From positions 57,672-121,671 of the forward strand of contig ML977033.1 in NCBI GenBank assembly GCA_010015675.1: DNA of 64,000 nt, in the 5' to 3' direction. The stretch comes from Byssothecium circinans (lineage: Eukaryota; Ascomycota; Dothideomycetes; Pleosporales; Massarinaceae). This document shows positions 32,858 through 46,092 of this stretch, piece by piece; within the stretch, counting starts at the first letter, position 1; every line of letters starts with the position of its first letter. Under the pieces are notes generated by a model. It worked only from the letters and a program-made list of their open reading frames with translations, did no database searches and was not told where the DNA came from. Both the position numbers and the translations under genes were made by a program.

Positions 32858-35759
32858 ATGGTCAAGTAAGTCGCCGCCTGCTCCTGCGGCAGAGAGAGCC
32901 TCGTCGAGATGGCTTCCTACTCTACCGTGGAGCTCCTTTTCACCTCATTGATAGAGCACGATGCTAACAGCCCGCCAGCTTCACAGTCGAGGAGGTACGT
33001 ACCACGCACATAACTTATATACCCCGCCATTCCGCAATGCAACCACAGGGGGTATTAGTATGGAGGAAGATAGCTGACAGCGACGGCAGATCCGTCAATT
33101 GATGGACAAGGCGGAGAACATCCGTAACATGTCCGTCATTGCCCACGGTAAGCGCGCTCCCAGATGCCCCGCACTACATTGGACAGTCTTCTAACACACG
33201 ACCACAGTCGACCACGGCAAGTCCACCCTCACCGACTCCCTCGTCCAGCGTGCCGGTATCATTTCTGCGGCGAAAGCCGGAGAAGCCCGATTTACGGATA
33301 CGCGGGCAGACGAACAGGAGCGTGGTGTGACGATCAAGTCCACGGCCATCTCCCTGTATGCCCAGCTGCAGGATGAGGACGACCTCAAGGACATCCCCGT
33401 GCCTGTCACCAAGAACGACTTCTTGATCAACTTGATCGACTCGCCCGGTCACGTTGACTTCTCGTCCGAGGTCACGGCCGCTCTCCGTGTCACTGATGGT
33501 GCCCTTGTCGTCGTCGACACTATCGAAGGTGTGTGCGTCCAGACCGAGACTGTCCTGCGACAGGCCCTTGGTGAGCGTATCAAGCCCGTCGTCATCATCA
33601 ACAAGGTCGACCGTGCCCTTCTCGAGCTCCAGCTTTCCAAGGAGGACCTGTACCAGAACTTCTCCCGTGTCATCGAGTCCGTGAACGTCGTCATCGCCAC
33701 CTACTACGACAAAGTCCTAGGCGACGTGCAGGTTTACCCTGACAAGGGTACCATTGCCTTCGGTTCCGGTCTCCACGGCTGGGCTTTCACCGTCCGCCAG
33801 TTCGCTACCCGCTATGCCAAGAAGTTTGGTGTGGACAAGAACAAGATGATGGAGCGTCTCTGGGTAAGCAACTCATGCATTTCATGAGTCGGAAACAGCT
33901 AACAAATCACAGGGCGACAGCTACTTCAATGCTAAGACCAAGAAGTGGACCAAAGTCGGCACCCACGATGGCAAACCTATTGAGCGTGCCTTCAACCAGT
34001 TCATCTTGGACCCCATCTTCCGTATCTTCGCCGCCGTCATGAACTTCAAGAAGGAAGAGATCCCCGTTCTCCTCGAGAAGCTTGAGATCAAGCTCACCCC
34101 TCAGGAGAAGGACCTCGAGGGCAAGGCGCTTCTCAAGGTCGTCATGCGCAAGTTCCTCCCCGCTGCTGACGCTCTTTTGGAGATGATGATTCTACACCTT
34201 CCGTCCCCCGTCACCGCCCAGAAGTACCGTATGGAGACTCTGTACGAAGGTCCTACCGACGATGTCAACGCCATTGCCATCCGTGACTGTGACCCCAAGG
34301 GTCCCCTCATGTTGTACGTCTCTAAGATGGTGCCGACTTCTGACAAGGGCCGTTTCTACGCCTTCGGTCGTGTCTTCTCCGGTACCGTCAAGTCCGGTCT
34401 CAAGGTCCGCATTCAGGGCCCCAACTATATCCCTGGCCAGAAGTCGGATCTGTTCATCAAGGCCATCCAGCGTACCATTCTCATGATGGGCCGTTTCGTC
34501 GAGCCTATTGAGGATGTTCCTGCTGGTAACATTCTCGGTCTCGTCGGTGTTGACCAGTTCTTGCTCAAGTCTGGTACCCTCACCACTAACGAGACGGCAC
34601 ACAACCTGAAGGTCATGAAGTTCTCCGTGTCCCCCGTCGTGCGACGTTCGGTTGAGGTCAAGAACGCTCAGGATCTCCCTAAGCTTGTCGAAGGTCTCAA
34701 GCGTCTTTCTAAGTCAGATCCTTGCGTTCTGACCTACATCTCCGATTCCGGTGAGCACGTTGTTGCTGGTGCCGGTGAGTTGCACTTGGAAATTTGCTTG
34801 AAGGATCTCGAGGAGGACCACGCCGGTGTCCCGCTCCGCATCTCCGATCCCGTCGTCCAGTACCGTGAGACTGTCGCTGGTACCTCGAGCATTACTGCCT
34901 TGTCCAAGTCGCCCAACAAGCATAACCGTCTCTACGTCACTGCTCAGCCTTTGGAGGAGGAGGTTTCCAGGGCCATCGAAGACGGCAAGATCGGCCCGCG
35001 AGACGACTTCAAGGCTCGTGCCCGTATCCTCGCCGACGAGCACGGATGGGATGTCACCGATGCCCGTAAGATTTGGTGCTTTGGTCCTGACACAACTGGT
35101 GCAAACTTGCTCGTTGACCAAACCAAGGCTGTGCAGTACTTGAGCGAAATCAAGGACTCCGTTGTCTCTGGTTTCCAGTGGGCTACCAAGGAAGGTCCCG
35201 TTGCTGAGGAGCCTATGCGTTCCGTCCGCTTCAACATCATGGATGTCACACTTCACGCTGATGCTATCCACCGTGGTGGTGGACAGATCATCCCTACTGC
35301 ACGTCGTGTGCTGTACGCCGCTGCCCTCCTTGCCGATCCCGCTCTGCAGGAGCCCGTCTACCTGTGTGAGATCCAGGTGCCCGAGCAAGCCATGGGCGGT
35401 ATCTACGGTGTGCTCACCCGGAGACGTGGTCACGTCTTCGAGGAGAACCAGCGTGTCGGTACGCCTCTCTTCAACGTCAAGGCCTACCTTCCCGTCAACG
35501 AGTCTTTCGGTTTCACCGCCGATCTCCGATCAAACACTGCCGGCCAGGCATTCCCTCAAATGGTGTTCGACCATTGGCAGATCCTCCAGGGTGGCTCGCC
35601 GCTTGACACCACCACACTGCCAGGCAAGATTGTCGCTGAGATGCGCAAGCGGAAGGGCATCAAGGTTGAGGTTCCGGGTGTCGAGAACGTAAGTCATCAT
35701 GATGCTTATTTTGAAGATGCAATTGCTAACACAATGTATAGTACTACGACAAGCTATAA
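32858..35759 (+). CDS. Translation elongation factor 2 (eEF2)
   Basis: Six exons (32858-32865, 32979-32994, 33090-33147, 33208-33863, 33913-35688, 35742-35759) give 843 residues, the usual eEF2 length. The protein starts MVNFTVEEIRQLMDK and ends VENYYDKL. GTPase motifs are [10 protein letters not shown] (split by intron 3), [12 protein letters not shown] and [10 protein letters not shown]; the switch I region includes [16 protein letters not shown]. The diphthamide histidine is His699 in DAIHRGGGQ, the position known in yeast. Exon 1 is 8 nt, exon 2 is 16 nt, and the last exon is 18 nt with only YYDKL and the stop. eEF2 drives ribosomal translocation with GTP in the cytosol. Confidence 0.97.
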
Positions 35760-36906
35760 AGGTACACTCTCAAAAGTTGTAGATTTCCTTTATTGTCGAT
35801 TTCGGGACGGATGGCCAGTCTTGGGCCTGCACGTGATGGGTGGCCGCTGCACATGACACATGCATGATTGAAAGCGTTCTTCCTTCCGAGAGCAATCAGC
35901 GAGCGCAATGAGAAATGACGATCCGGGCACTTTGGCTCATTGGCACAGGAGGTGGTGGTCTTCAGGGGGCTGGTGACGATAAGACACGGTTAATGAGATC
36001 CCCTTTTGCAAATTCATTCATTTGTTCAATTTGTGTGGCGTAGTGTAGATCTGATTCGAAGCCATGTTACACAATTCCTCTTTCTTCATGCTTGTGACGT
36101 GTGATTGTGAAGTGCCTAGGGGTTCGACTGGTGACCTGGGTTTTGTATAGGAGTGCCAATGAGCGCCAGCTAGGTTCAGAGGACTTCGAAAGTATCGACA
36201 CCTGGAGATGCGACAGGCTAATGTGGGTGTAAACATTGATTCATCTTTTGCATCTTTCAGTCCGCTTTGTCGATTCGTTCCACTCCCGAAGAAGAGGCAA
36301 GATATAGATTCTGCCAATGGGATTCCTATTCCGTATCCTGCCTAAGACTCCCCAAAAAGGGGCATGATTGGGAGTATATGTCTGCACGGACTCTGTACTC
36401 TTCTCTTCTCCCCGCCTCGCCGCGGTCCTCATATATTTTCTCATCACCTTCTCCCAAGTCAAGTTTACGTCTAGTCTAGTAGCCGTCCGTCGTGGCCATT
36501 TCAAGTCAGGAACCGACGCAGCACTTTTCCGTTCCGCGAAAAAAGAAGGAAGGAAAGGGCAAACAAGGGGGAAACGAAAGCGTCCGTCCGTATGAGTGGT
36601 TGATAGTGGGTGATGAAACGAGGCAGAATAAAAGGTACAGTACGGGTACGATTGTATATACAGAGGAATGCTGGGTGCGCGATGAGAAGAGAAGTAAGGT
36701 CTACGTCGATTGATAGATAGAATAGAGTCGAAAGTCGGAAGGAGGAAGTGAAAGAGAACGGGGATGGAAAAGGTAATTACAGTACAATAACAAGTGACAC
36801 GAAATACTCCTACTCCTACTCCTACTCTGCCTCCGTCCTTATACCTCCCAGCTCCCAGCTCCCATCTATATCGCGCCTCGAGAAAACAGATAAACTAACC
36901 ACCAGA
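35760..36906. other. Convergent intergenic region
   Basis: 3' flanks of eEF2 (+) and SEC7 (-). It includes a TACTCC repeat at 36805-36828. No gene is supported. Confidence 0.6.
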
Positions 36907-39900
36907 CTACCGCCCTCTACTCACCCTCCTCCCCATCACCGGACTTCCGAACCCCGCCGCACCTCCAGACCCCGACCCCGCCCTCGAACCCCTCAGATTC
37001 GGCGTCATGAGCGCCACCCTGCTAACATCCACGCCCAACCCACTCTCAAAGATCCTCGCGACTAATGCCTGCACCGCCCTCTGCACATCGCCCTGCACCT
37101 CCGTGCCCAACAACCCCACAACAATCGGCGCAAAAACATCGATATGCTTCTCGAACTCTCCCGCCGGGAACCCACAGTACCCGTCTAACACGGAGACGAC
37201 GACAGGCCGCCAGGTGACGATATTCCGCTGCTGCGTCTCCTCATCGAGGTCAATGTACGAAGTGATAATGTCCTCGCACAGCGGGATAAGCGCGGCTTCC
37301 GTGTCGGAGCGCGACGCAGCGCGGTCCGTGGATGTGTCGTGGTACATGCGGATTAAGATACTGACGTACACGGATGCGGAGCCTGATTCCTGCTTAAGTA
37401 GATTCGGAGGCTGTTTCATGAAACCTTCTCTGAAGAGGCGGGTACGTAGGTCCTTGTCGGCATTGAAGCGTTTCGCGAAGTGGTACGATTTCTTCAGCAC
37501 GGCCATGAGGCGGAGGAGCTCTCCGGAGGGGATCTTCTCGTAGACGGAATCGTTTGTGAAGAGTTCTTGCACTGTTTCGATCATGAGGAGTTGGAGGACG
37601 CATTTTGTGATGATTTGGTTGAAGTAGCGGCGCCGCGCGGCCGTGACGACGATGGGGGGCTGTTGGAGGTCCGAGATTTCGGGGCGGTAGTCTTCGAGTT
37701 CGGCGGTTTGGCGTTTAGGGAGGGGGGAGGGCATGCGGGGCTGTTGCGGGTCCGTGGGGGTAGAGATGGAGTTTGTGGAGTCGTGGGTTACGACAGAGGG
37801 GCGGCGGGCGTTTGAGAGGCCGTTGATGCCGAGCGCGTTTTCGGAGGGCTCGTCGGCGGGCGTTTGGAGAGAAAGCTCGACTGGGGCGGTTTTGGACGGT
37901 GTGGGGGTCTTGAGGTTGTCGTCAGGTGTGCCAGAGCCGTTGATGTTGGGCGTCGAGGTTTGTGAGGTGGATCCTGTGGTTGCCGCGGAGAAAAGAGCGG
38001 TTGCTTCTGTTCTTTGGAAGAGATCGACGAAGGCTCTTACAATCTGGTTCCAGTGCTTCGGTGTGAACTTTTGAACGTTTTGGAGAATGAGTTGTTGCAG
38101 ACAGTTGCTTCCGATTCTGGCCAGTGTGTCGTTTTCCTGGCAGATGCAGAGCGCGAGAAGGTCGAGGAAGCGGTCCAGCATATACTCCAAGGATTCGAAA
38201 AAATGCGTGAAGAGCTTGATCATGTTGCGCAATGCTTGGATCATGGTTGTGGATAGCCAGACAGAGAGCTCCTCATGGTTGAGCACCTTTGACATTTCCG
38301 ATTTGGACTTCAAGACCATGAAGATTGGGTAGAGCAGCTGCCGCCAGAGCATATCCCAGAAGTCGCGAGGGAATTCGCGTCCGTAGGTGATGAGGGTTTC
38401 GAACAGGTAACTCAAGGCTCTCGATCTTACTTCGAGATCCTCACCTGTCATCAGGACATCGTGGAAGGCAAATAGCACCGGGAACCAAAATTGCTCTTCT
38501 TGGGTCTGTCGACTGGGCTGCTTCGGTATCGATGAACCTTTGTTTGATTCTGTTACAAAGCCGGCACGGGCGGATAGTGAACACTCGGGAGTACGCAGCA
38601 TCTTTGGTACAGATGACTTTAGCAGCTCGATCGCCTGTAACGACTTCTTTTGGAACTTGTAGTTCTTCGAAAACTCAGTGAGACAGACGATCAGGTCTGC
38701 AAAGGCGCCCTGTGAGATAACAACGCCAAAGCGGGTATTATATACTTGCGACACATTCTCGAAGGCGAGGTTGACAATTCCCTCTGTTTTGTGTTAGCGA
38801 ATGTGCACAGTCACGCCATCCGTGTTGAACTTACCATATGGTTCCCGCGCAGCCACGGTGAAGACGCCAAACATGGTCTTCCACCCAGATCGAATGTTCT
38901 CTCCGCGCGCTTGGATCATCTGAATAAGACACCGAAGCACCATGTCCTTGACAGAAACATGGTTGGTATTGCTGATGATGTGCTCGAACGGCTTCAAAAA
39001 GTCCTTTTGGAACTTGAATCCAGGAAGCTCTTCGATTTCCATGAACTTCATCGATAACTGGCGCAGGGAGTTCAAGGCGAAGTAGACGACATTGGTGTTG
39101 GCATGACACCCGACCTCGTTGAAATGAGCGCCTAGTATTTGCCAAATGTTGGTCCACTCAAATCGGACACGGGTCATGTTGTAACCGCTGATTTCGACGA
39201 GCTTCTGCAAGCTATATGTGCGGGGCGAGTCGCTATCGCCCGAAGACTGGATCTCCTGCCAGCTGACTTGCGTCAGCGCTTTTACGAAATCGACAATTGC
39301 CTCGCCAGAAAGATTAGCCGTATTAGTGAAGATCCGGTCCACACCCCTGACGATATCGACAGATCGGCTCTCTTGCACCACATCAGCCTGGAAATGGATG
39401 TTTCCACTGGTCGACACTGGTCGCCGTCTGTTAGATGGTACGTTAAGTGATTTAGTGCGTGATCCGCTTTGTTGTTTCGAGACATCCGGAACTGAGCGCT
39501 CGTCGATGCCAGCGGAGATGAGTTGAAAGCGGTCGAGTTGAGATATACACGTCAGTACCTCTCGCCACGAGTCGCGCAGCAGGTTGCCTTCAGTCTGGGC
39601 AATCTCGATCATGACTTTCAAAGCCTCCATGTTTTTCGCCCTCATCTCGCTGAGATTGTAGAGGTTAGTGAACCTGGCCAGGAACGCAACGAAGGCCTGC
39701 CGTGAGCTCTCCACGTTGAAGAGACACGAAATGCGGATGGCGAGCTTGATGCCTTCGATACACAACTTGACAATTTCGATATTGTGATCTTGCGCTTGGG
39801 CTGACAAGGCAGTGAGAAATGGCATCCAGGTGACTTCGAACATAGGCCCAACATGTTTAGATGAAGTGGCGGGTATGAATTTGGACACTGGTGCACTTTT

Positions 39901-42900
39901 TGTCGTCTTTCGTTGCGCTCGCAAGAGCTGCTTGTACAACTGCTCTGTCTTATTCGCCATTGCTTCTGAAGCTTGGACATAGGCTTCACGCTGCAGGTCT
40001 CGTCCACCACCAGTCAAAGCCTGCCCCACAGCAGCCAAACCACCTGGGGTTGGCGCTTGTATTAGACCTTTGTCGGCGGCAGCCTCTCGCTCTGTGTCTA
40101 GGACGATTTCATGGCGTGCGATCTCGTCGAAAATGGCCCTGAGATAATCGTCGGGAAGATCGGCGTTGTCATTGATGCCACGGTTGTTCTTGATGAAGTC
40201 CTCTGGGGTCATACGAGGACCCTTCATCTTCTTACTGTGCTGATCTACGTTCAACATGATGACCGAATAAGAGAGAACGTATGCGGTATCGGCGTTGGCG
40301 AAGGCGTTGGGGTTGCCGGTTATGTATCGTTCAGCGAATTTGAGCATGAAGCGATCGATTTTTTGAGCTTCACCTGGAAGTCGGAAGCACTGCAAAAACC
40401 GTCTCAAAGCATCAACGAAGCGAGTCTTTGTGAAATCTAGCATATCCACAAAGGCATGCATGATGGCAATGTTTTCAGGGTTGCCTTCGCCTAAAAACTC
40501 ACCAAGCACTGCCTTGTCAAGCAGCTCATTATCGAAGAGGAATCGAGCAATGTCTTCTGGTGATTCCGATGGGATAAAACCTTCGCTTATGAAAGCCTTC
40601 ATTCCGCGTTTTGGCTTGTAGTTGAATTGCCGGACTGCATTCGTCAGCGCCGTCTTCCTCTGCTTGGCCTTTTCCAGTTCGCTGTAGTCGTCTTCAGCCA
40701 AAGGCGTCACTGTGCCAGAATCAACACCGATGTTGGGTGATTCGGTGTAAGCCCTGGTATCTACAGATATCCTAAGGTTGTCGGCTGAAGTCCGCAAGTC
40801 AAGGGTAGAATTCCGCGCTGTAGTAGCGATAGGCTGTTCAGACCAGTTGACTAGGGACCGCAGAATTTCCACCAAAGCTCCAATCGATTCTTGCTTCATC
40901 GCATACTCTGGCGGGTAGGCGTGCTCTGTCTCTGGCGGCACAGTCATTGATGCGGTGGACAAAGATGGTGGTAAGGTCCCGCGGGTCTGCCAGTCCGACT
41001 GCCTGGCTTGCTTTTCGCGGTGGTCTGAGTATGCTTGCTGCTGCACGGGTGTTACGGTGACGGGCGAGCTACTTATTCTGGAAAGATGTTCAACGACTCT
41101 CTGATACATATTGTCGAGGGCGGTGCGATCGCAGTCGTAGTTCAGATAAACTTCAACCAAGGCTCGGGGATCGCCTGCTAGTCTTCCGAAGATGGTCAAG
41201 ATGTACTGTTTCTGATACGCTGGCGCACTCCGCTTGTCCAAGATGCCAAGATAGATCTCCTTGAGGAATACTTCCACCTCCTTCTTGAGCATGACGCGTA
41301 GATACTTGAGCATCTGCCAGAAAATCTCGCAAGCCACCTCAAACACCTTTTGCACGGAGCTTGCACCATTTCGACTCAAGCTCAAGCAGAGGTGATGCTT
41401 GATGGCCTGTATGAAGGTTGTGGGCTCGTCGCCACTTCCGCTCCTGATGGTTGCAAATGGCGAGATAAAAACAGCGATATTGTTGTGGAGCACAGTGTGA
41501 ATGATATGCAAAGAGAGCAGTTTCGACCTCATGCCTTGCGAGCGGACGTCGAGGGCATGGTCCACTGCGAGCGTCTTCGTGCTGAGCCTGCACATGGCCC
41601 TGAAGACCAGGAATGCATCCTTGACAAAAATCTCATCCTCTTCCTCTTCGTCCGAGCCTTCCGTCTCTTGAGCATTGGCCGAGGCATCCTGACCAGAGAC
41701 GTGCTTTGAGCCCGGCTTTCCTCTTATGCGCGTCACCAATGTAGGCGCATTGTCATGTATTCGATCGTCTTTGAAGTTTGCGTTGTTCTCCTCGAAGGTC
41801 TGCAGTGTGATTTTGGGACCGGTGTGCACATGGACGGATTTATTGCGGGGCTCCTGGGACTCCTGGTCGACATCCTCTTCTTCATCGGTGTCTTCCTCGT
41901 CATCATCCTGGTCGCCATCTTGCGTCGCCTTGCTTTCTGCCTCCTCGGGCACATTTTCCAGAGACTCATTGTGGTCGTTAAGGGACACGCGAGAGAGGTT
42001 TACCCTGTCTTCCTTGACTGCCAGTCTCGACTTTACCCTTTCAAAGACAGTGCCCACCATCTGGGTCAACGCGCCCTGTGCGACCTGTTGGTTTGCGCTC
42101 GATTTAGAGAGCAGGAAGATGTTGTATGTCAAGCGGACGGCCTTGAGCAGACCCGCTCCGTGCACGACAATCTTGTCGTTGAGAATGGCTGCCAGCAGCG
42201 ATTTGACGATCTGCAGCGCCACTTCTGGCGGAGTAGCCTCGCCCTGGAAACAGTCGCATATTGTATCAATCGCCCTTTCGATCAGCGGCACATGTTCAGA
42301 TTCGCTCTGTGGCTGCGGCTCGGATGGGACGGAGAAGTAGGAATAGCTGATCAGCTTGCCGATGCAGTCGAGCGCAGCTATTGAGACGGCGACGGTCGGG
42401 GCTTCCGAGGCGAGCTGGAGCGGTTCGAAGAGGATCTCGGGGTTGATGCGTGCCGGGTCTCCCTCCTGCTTAATGGCATTCAGAGCCGTCGCCAGCGCAT
42501 CTCCCAGCTTTTTGTTCTTGCGTGCATCCTTGGAGGCGGCTATGTTTTCCAGCGCGGTGACCACAAAGACCAACGAGCTCCGTGTTGACGCCCTTGTTGC
42601 CGACGTCGCCGCCGTGGCCGACGTCGACTGTGAGTCTGTCCGGGCACGGTTCGCGTAGTGTGTTCGCGGCTCAAACAAGTCAGCTGTCCGCGGCGTGTCC
42701 GGCTCTCCGTTGGGGAGACTGAGCGTGGGTGTACCAGGCGTCGGCGTAGCCATGTCTGACTGGTCCTGAGGTGCGTGAGGTGCGTGAGGTGCGTGAGGTG
42801 TGCGCGGGGTTGGTGGTGTCTTTTGTTGCAATTTCTCAGATGCTGCCTGGGAAGCCGTGTCCTCACTGCCCTCCTCTTCTTCTTTTTCCTCTTTTCCCTC

Positions 42901-43020
42901 TTTTCCCTCTTTTTCCTCTTCTTCCGCATTCAACGACACATCCTGTAGCTCTCCGGTCGGCGGCGGCTGCTCCTTCACTGCTGTCTCTGCCACTGCTGGC
43001 GGTGTGGCGGCGTCGGCCAT
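36907..43020 (-). CDS. sec7: Sec7-type ARF guanine-nucleotide exchange factor
   Basis: Two exons (43020-38835, 38783-36907) split by one 51-nt intron give 2020 residues, the size of fungal Sec7/BIG proteins. The order is an acidic N-terminus, DCB and HUS regions (NYDCDRTALDNMYQRVVEHL), and a Sec7 domain at about residues 800-990. The glutamic finger is FLGEG with Glu845. The rest of the domain includes FMLKFAERYITGNP, VIMLNVDQHSKKMKGPRM and NRGINDNADLP. HDS repeats extend to the C-terminus. A Ser/Thr/Pro-rich unstructured insert lies around residues 1660-1750. It activates ARF at the trans-Golgi. The gene is divergent from the PDH E2 gene, the ATGs 572 bp apart. Confidence 0.96.
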
Positions 43021-43592
43021 TGTGGATATGGGGAATGTATAATTGTATAATTGTCTAATTCGGACTCGTACTCGTATGCGTGGGTTGCTCCTGCTTTCCG
43101 TGTCGGCGGGGCCTTCCTCACTTCATTGCGCGGGCAAGAGCTCACAGAGGGGGCAGGTGCGACTGGGACGCGCCGGCGCAGCTATTCAAACGGTGGGAGA
43201 GAGAAAAAGAAAGACGTTTTTTGGCGGATTCGTCGTCGAGTATGGAAAATAGAAAATGACAAAGTGTCTTGTCGTCCGCCATCAGCCTCCCTGTCTGACG
43301 TTGCGCATCCCTGTGGGCTGCTCCGTCCCAGCCAATGCCGAGCTGTGGCTCAACGCGCTGTCGGGGAATGGCAATCCCTTAGCACCGACCGGGCTCGACA
43401 CCAGCTAAGTTTTCTGTTGAGCGCAACAATTCATCTCCCACCTCACCACTGTCCCTCCATCGAGCGCGAGCTCAGCGCCTCCATCTCTGCCTTTGTCGCT
43501 GTCCTCTCCTCCCCACGTCGTATCTGCCCTTTTTCCATCGACTCTCTAGGACGAGTCTTCAGCAGCTGCATCAGCATCGGCATCCCGACACA
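43021..43592. promoter_or_regulatory. Bidirectional promoter region, SEC7 and PDH E2
   Basis: 572 bp separate two divergent housekeeping start codons. No clear TATA box is seen, and CT-rich DNA lies near the E2 side (43440-43530). Confidence 0.5.
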
Positions 43593-45328
43593 ATGCCTGC
43601 TTCCACGACACTGCTGGCCCGCGCCGGAGGCCAATTGAGCATGAGAGGGTCAATTGCCCTGCGCGGCAACCTGGCTGCATCAAGATACTCCGAGTTCGCC
43701 GTGTATGTAGCCCCCCACCGTAATCCACACCGGGACGAAGCTTGCTGACCGGAGCTCCAGACGTCGAACGCCAGCGCTTGCCGCCCTCTCCAGATACTAT
43801 GCCTCCAAGTGTGAGCTATAGCCCTGATGATGCGACCGATACACGACTCGGCGATAGACAGGATGCTAATTGGAATCTTCTGCAGCTTTCCCTCCCCACA
43901 CCATTGTCAGCATGCCCGCCCTCTCCCCGACCATGACCTCTGGCAACATCGGCACGTGGCAGAAGAAGCCCGGAGACACGATATCTCCCGGAGATGTGCT
44001 GGTCGAGATCGAGACCGACAAGGCCCAGATGGACTTTGAGTTCCAGGAAGAGGGCGTCATCGCGAAGCTCCTCAAGGAGTCGGGCGAGAAGGATGTCGCC
44101 GTGGGTAGTGTAAGTACTCTCCATCTTTTACGCGGGAACTATGCAGAGATCCATGGTGAAAGAGCTGGTCATAGTGTATCAGGGACAAATATGGGATATT
44201 TTTGCAGAAACTAATTGTGCACAGCCCATCGCTGTCATGGTTGAGGAGGGCGAGGACGTCTCTGCGTTTGAGTCATTCTCTGTGGAGGACGCTGGAGGCG
44301 ACAAGAAGGCCGATACACCGTCGAAAGAGGGCGAGGCTTCAGAAGCCAGCGAGCCGCCCAAGTCAGGCTCCGGCACCGCACCCCCCGCAAAGGAGGAGTC
44401 CGCTCCTCAGGCTATCGAATCCCAGTCCACCGGCAAACGATTAGAAACCGCCCTCCAGCGCCAGCCGAACGCCTCGCCGGCCATTAAGAAGCTCGCCTTG
44501 GAGAAGGGTGTGCCTCTGTCGTCGATCAAGGGCACGGGCAAGGGCGGACAGATCACAAAGGAGGACATTGAGAAGTACAAGCCTGCTAGCGGAGCTACCG
44601 CTGGCGCGCCCACGTACGAGGACGTTCCAGCCACGAGCATGCGCAAGGTCATTGCCTCCCGTCTTACCCAGAGCATGCAGCAAAATCCCCACTACTTCGT
44701 CGCATCCAACATCTCCGTCACCAAGCTTCTCAAGCTCCGCGAGGCCCTCAACGCCTCATCCGAGGGCAAGTACAAGCTCTCTGTCAACGATTTCCTCGTC
44801 AAAGCTCTCGCTGTCGCCGCTCGCAAGGTCCCTGCCGCCAACTCATCATGGCGTGAGGAAGGTGGACAAGTTGTCATCCGCCAGCACAACGTCGTGGACG
44901 TCTCGGTCGCAGTTGCTACTCCTGTTGGTCTCATGACTCCTATCGTAAAGAACGTCAACGGTCTCGGTCTGTCAGATATCTCCTCACAAGTCAAGGATCT
45001 CGGCAAGCGCGCACGGGACGGCAAGCTCAAGCCGGAGGAGTACCAGGGCGGAACCATCACCATCTCGAACATGGGCATGAACTCGGCCGTAGAGCGCTTC
45101 ACCGCCGTCATCAACCCCCCGCAAGCCACCATCATCGCCATCGGCACAACACAGAAGGTCGCAGTACCCGGCGAGCTCTCCGAGGACGGCACACCGAGCG
45201 TAGAATGGGACGACCAGATTGTCATGACCGGTAGCTTTGACCACAAGGTCGTCGACGGTGCGGTTGGTGGCGAGTTCATGAAGGAGCTCAAGAAGGTGAT
45301 TGAGAACCCTCTTGAGTTTCTGCTATAG
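43593..45328 (+). CDS. Dihydrolipoamide acetyltransferase, pyruvate dehydrogenase E2
   Basis: Four exons (43593-43702, 43761-43810, 43886-44109, 44225-45328) give 495 residues. An Arg/Ser/Ala-rich mitochondrial presequence ends near YYASKS. A single lipoyl domain follows ([16 protein letters not shown], lipoyl lysine in [12 protein letters not shown]). Then come a Pro/Ala/Glu linker and the E1/E3-binding domain ([34 protein letters not shown]). The catalytic domain ends with [15 protein letters not shown], which carries the His and Asp of the acyltransferase site. The third intron lies in the lipoyl domain between VAVGS and PIAVMVEEG. It transfers acetyl groups to CoA in the mitochondrial matrix. 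Confidence 0.96.
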
Positions 45329-45972
45329 TTTGTGGGATGGACCATTGTAATATCTAGGGGGATTTGATATGGGAAGATCAAGTCTTAGGCGGGGATTGAA
45401 AGTTTTCTTCGACATTAGAGTGGGTAGGGTTTCAGGGCAAGTGTTTCCAGATGTGTACAATGAATGCCAGTTTCTTGTGTTCGCTTGCATTGTCCTTGCC
45501 TTTCTTTCTCTTCCCTTATCTTCTCATTTATAGAACAACATATTCTATATCATGTGTGGTTACTCTCTCGATTTCATCTCACGTAGGCACAGAATGTCAA
45601 GTGCGATGGATGCGTGTGTAATCGAACAGTGTTGGAGGACAGCGTTAGTCCAAGTGACAACAGCGTTTGACCAACTGACGTGGTCCATGCGATCGTCTCA
45701 TATAGAGCAAGCAGACTGACTATACACCATTTTTACCCGTCCGACATCCGGGGAAGTACTACTTAATTTAAGTAATTATCCCAACACACCATAAACCCCT
45801 CCCCTTTTACATATCACCACCCACGACTCACCACCCCTCGCCCCTCACCCACTCCCACTCCAACTCCAACTCCAATTCCATCCCCTCCTCTCCTCTCCTC
45901 TCCTCTCCTCTCCTCTCCTCTCCCCAACCCAACCCAACCCAACCAACCATCCAACCAACTCACCACGCAAAA
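45329..45972. other. 3' flank of E2 and pyrimidine-rich region
   Basis: No gene is seen. The right end carries a CTCCT repeat and an AACCC repeat directly before a small ORF. Confidence 0.55.
45884..45943. repeat. (CTCCT)n and (AACCC)n tandem repeats
   Basis: About eight CTCCT units (45884-45924) are followed by three or four AACCC units (45926-45943). They end 30 bases before the ATG at 45973, where they could act as a pyrimidine-rich core promoter. They are not telomeric, since the unit is not TTAGGG. Confidence 0.85.
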
Positions 45973-46092
45973 ATGCCAACCCGCCACCTCTCCCCCTCGC
46001 AATACACGCGCCGCAGCATCCAGAACCTAGAAACGGCGCTGCAGCGCGCGAACGAGTTGGTGGCGAAGGAGGAAGGCGGAGAGGGAGAGTGA
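45973..46092 (+). CDS. Small ORF of 39 residues, unknown
   Basis: The frame encodes a basic start (MPTRHLSPSQYTRRS) and a short amphipathic helix (IQNLETALQRANELVAKEE). Its ATG has AAAA before it and a strong CT-rich tract upstream. No family is recognised. It may be a real short protein, a first exon, or chance. Confidence 0.3.
   Translation: MPTRHLSPSQYTRRSIQNLETALQRANELVAKEEGGEGE

Noticed and set aside
34714..35433. 239-codon open frame on the minus strand
   Set aside because: It lies opposite eEF2, whose codon bias leaves the reverse frame open. No protein character.
45884..45943. Tandem CTCCT/AACCC repeat as a telomere-like or CRISPR-like array
   Set aside because: The units are simple microsatellites without spacers, the repeat is not TTAGGG, and housekeeping genes lie on one side.
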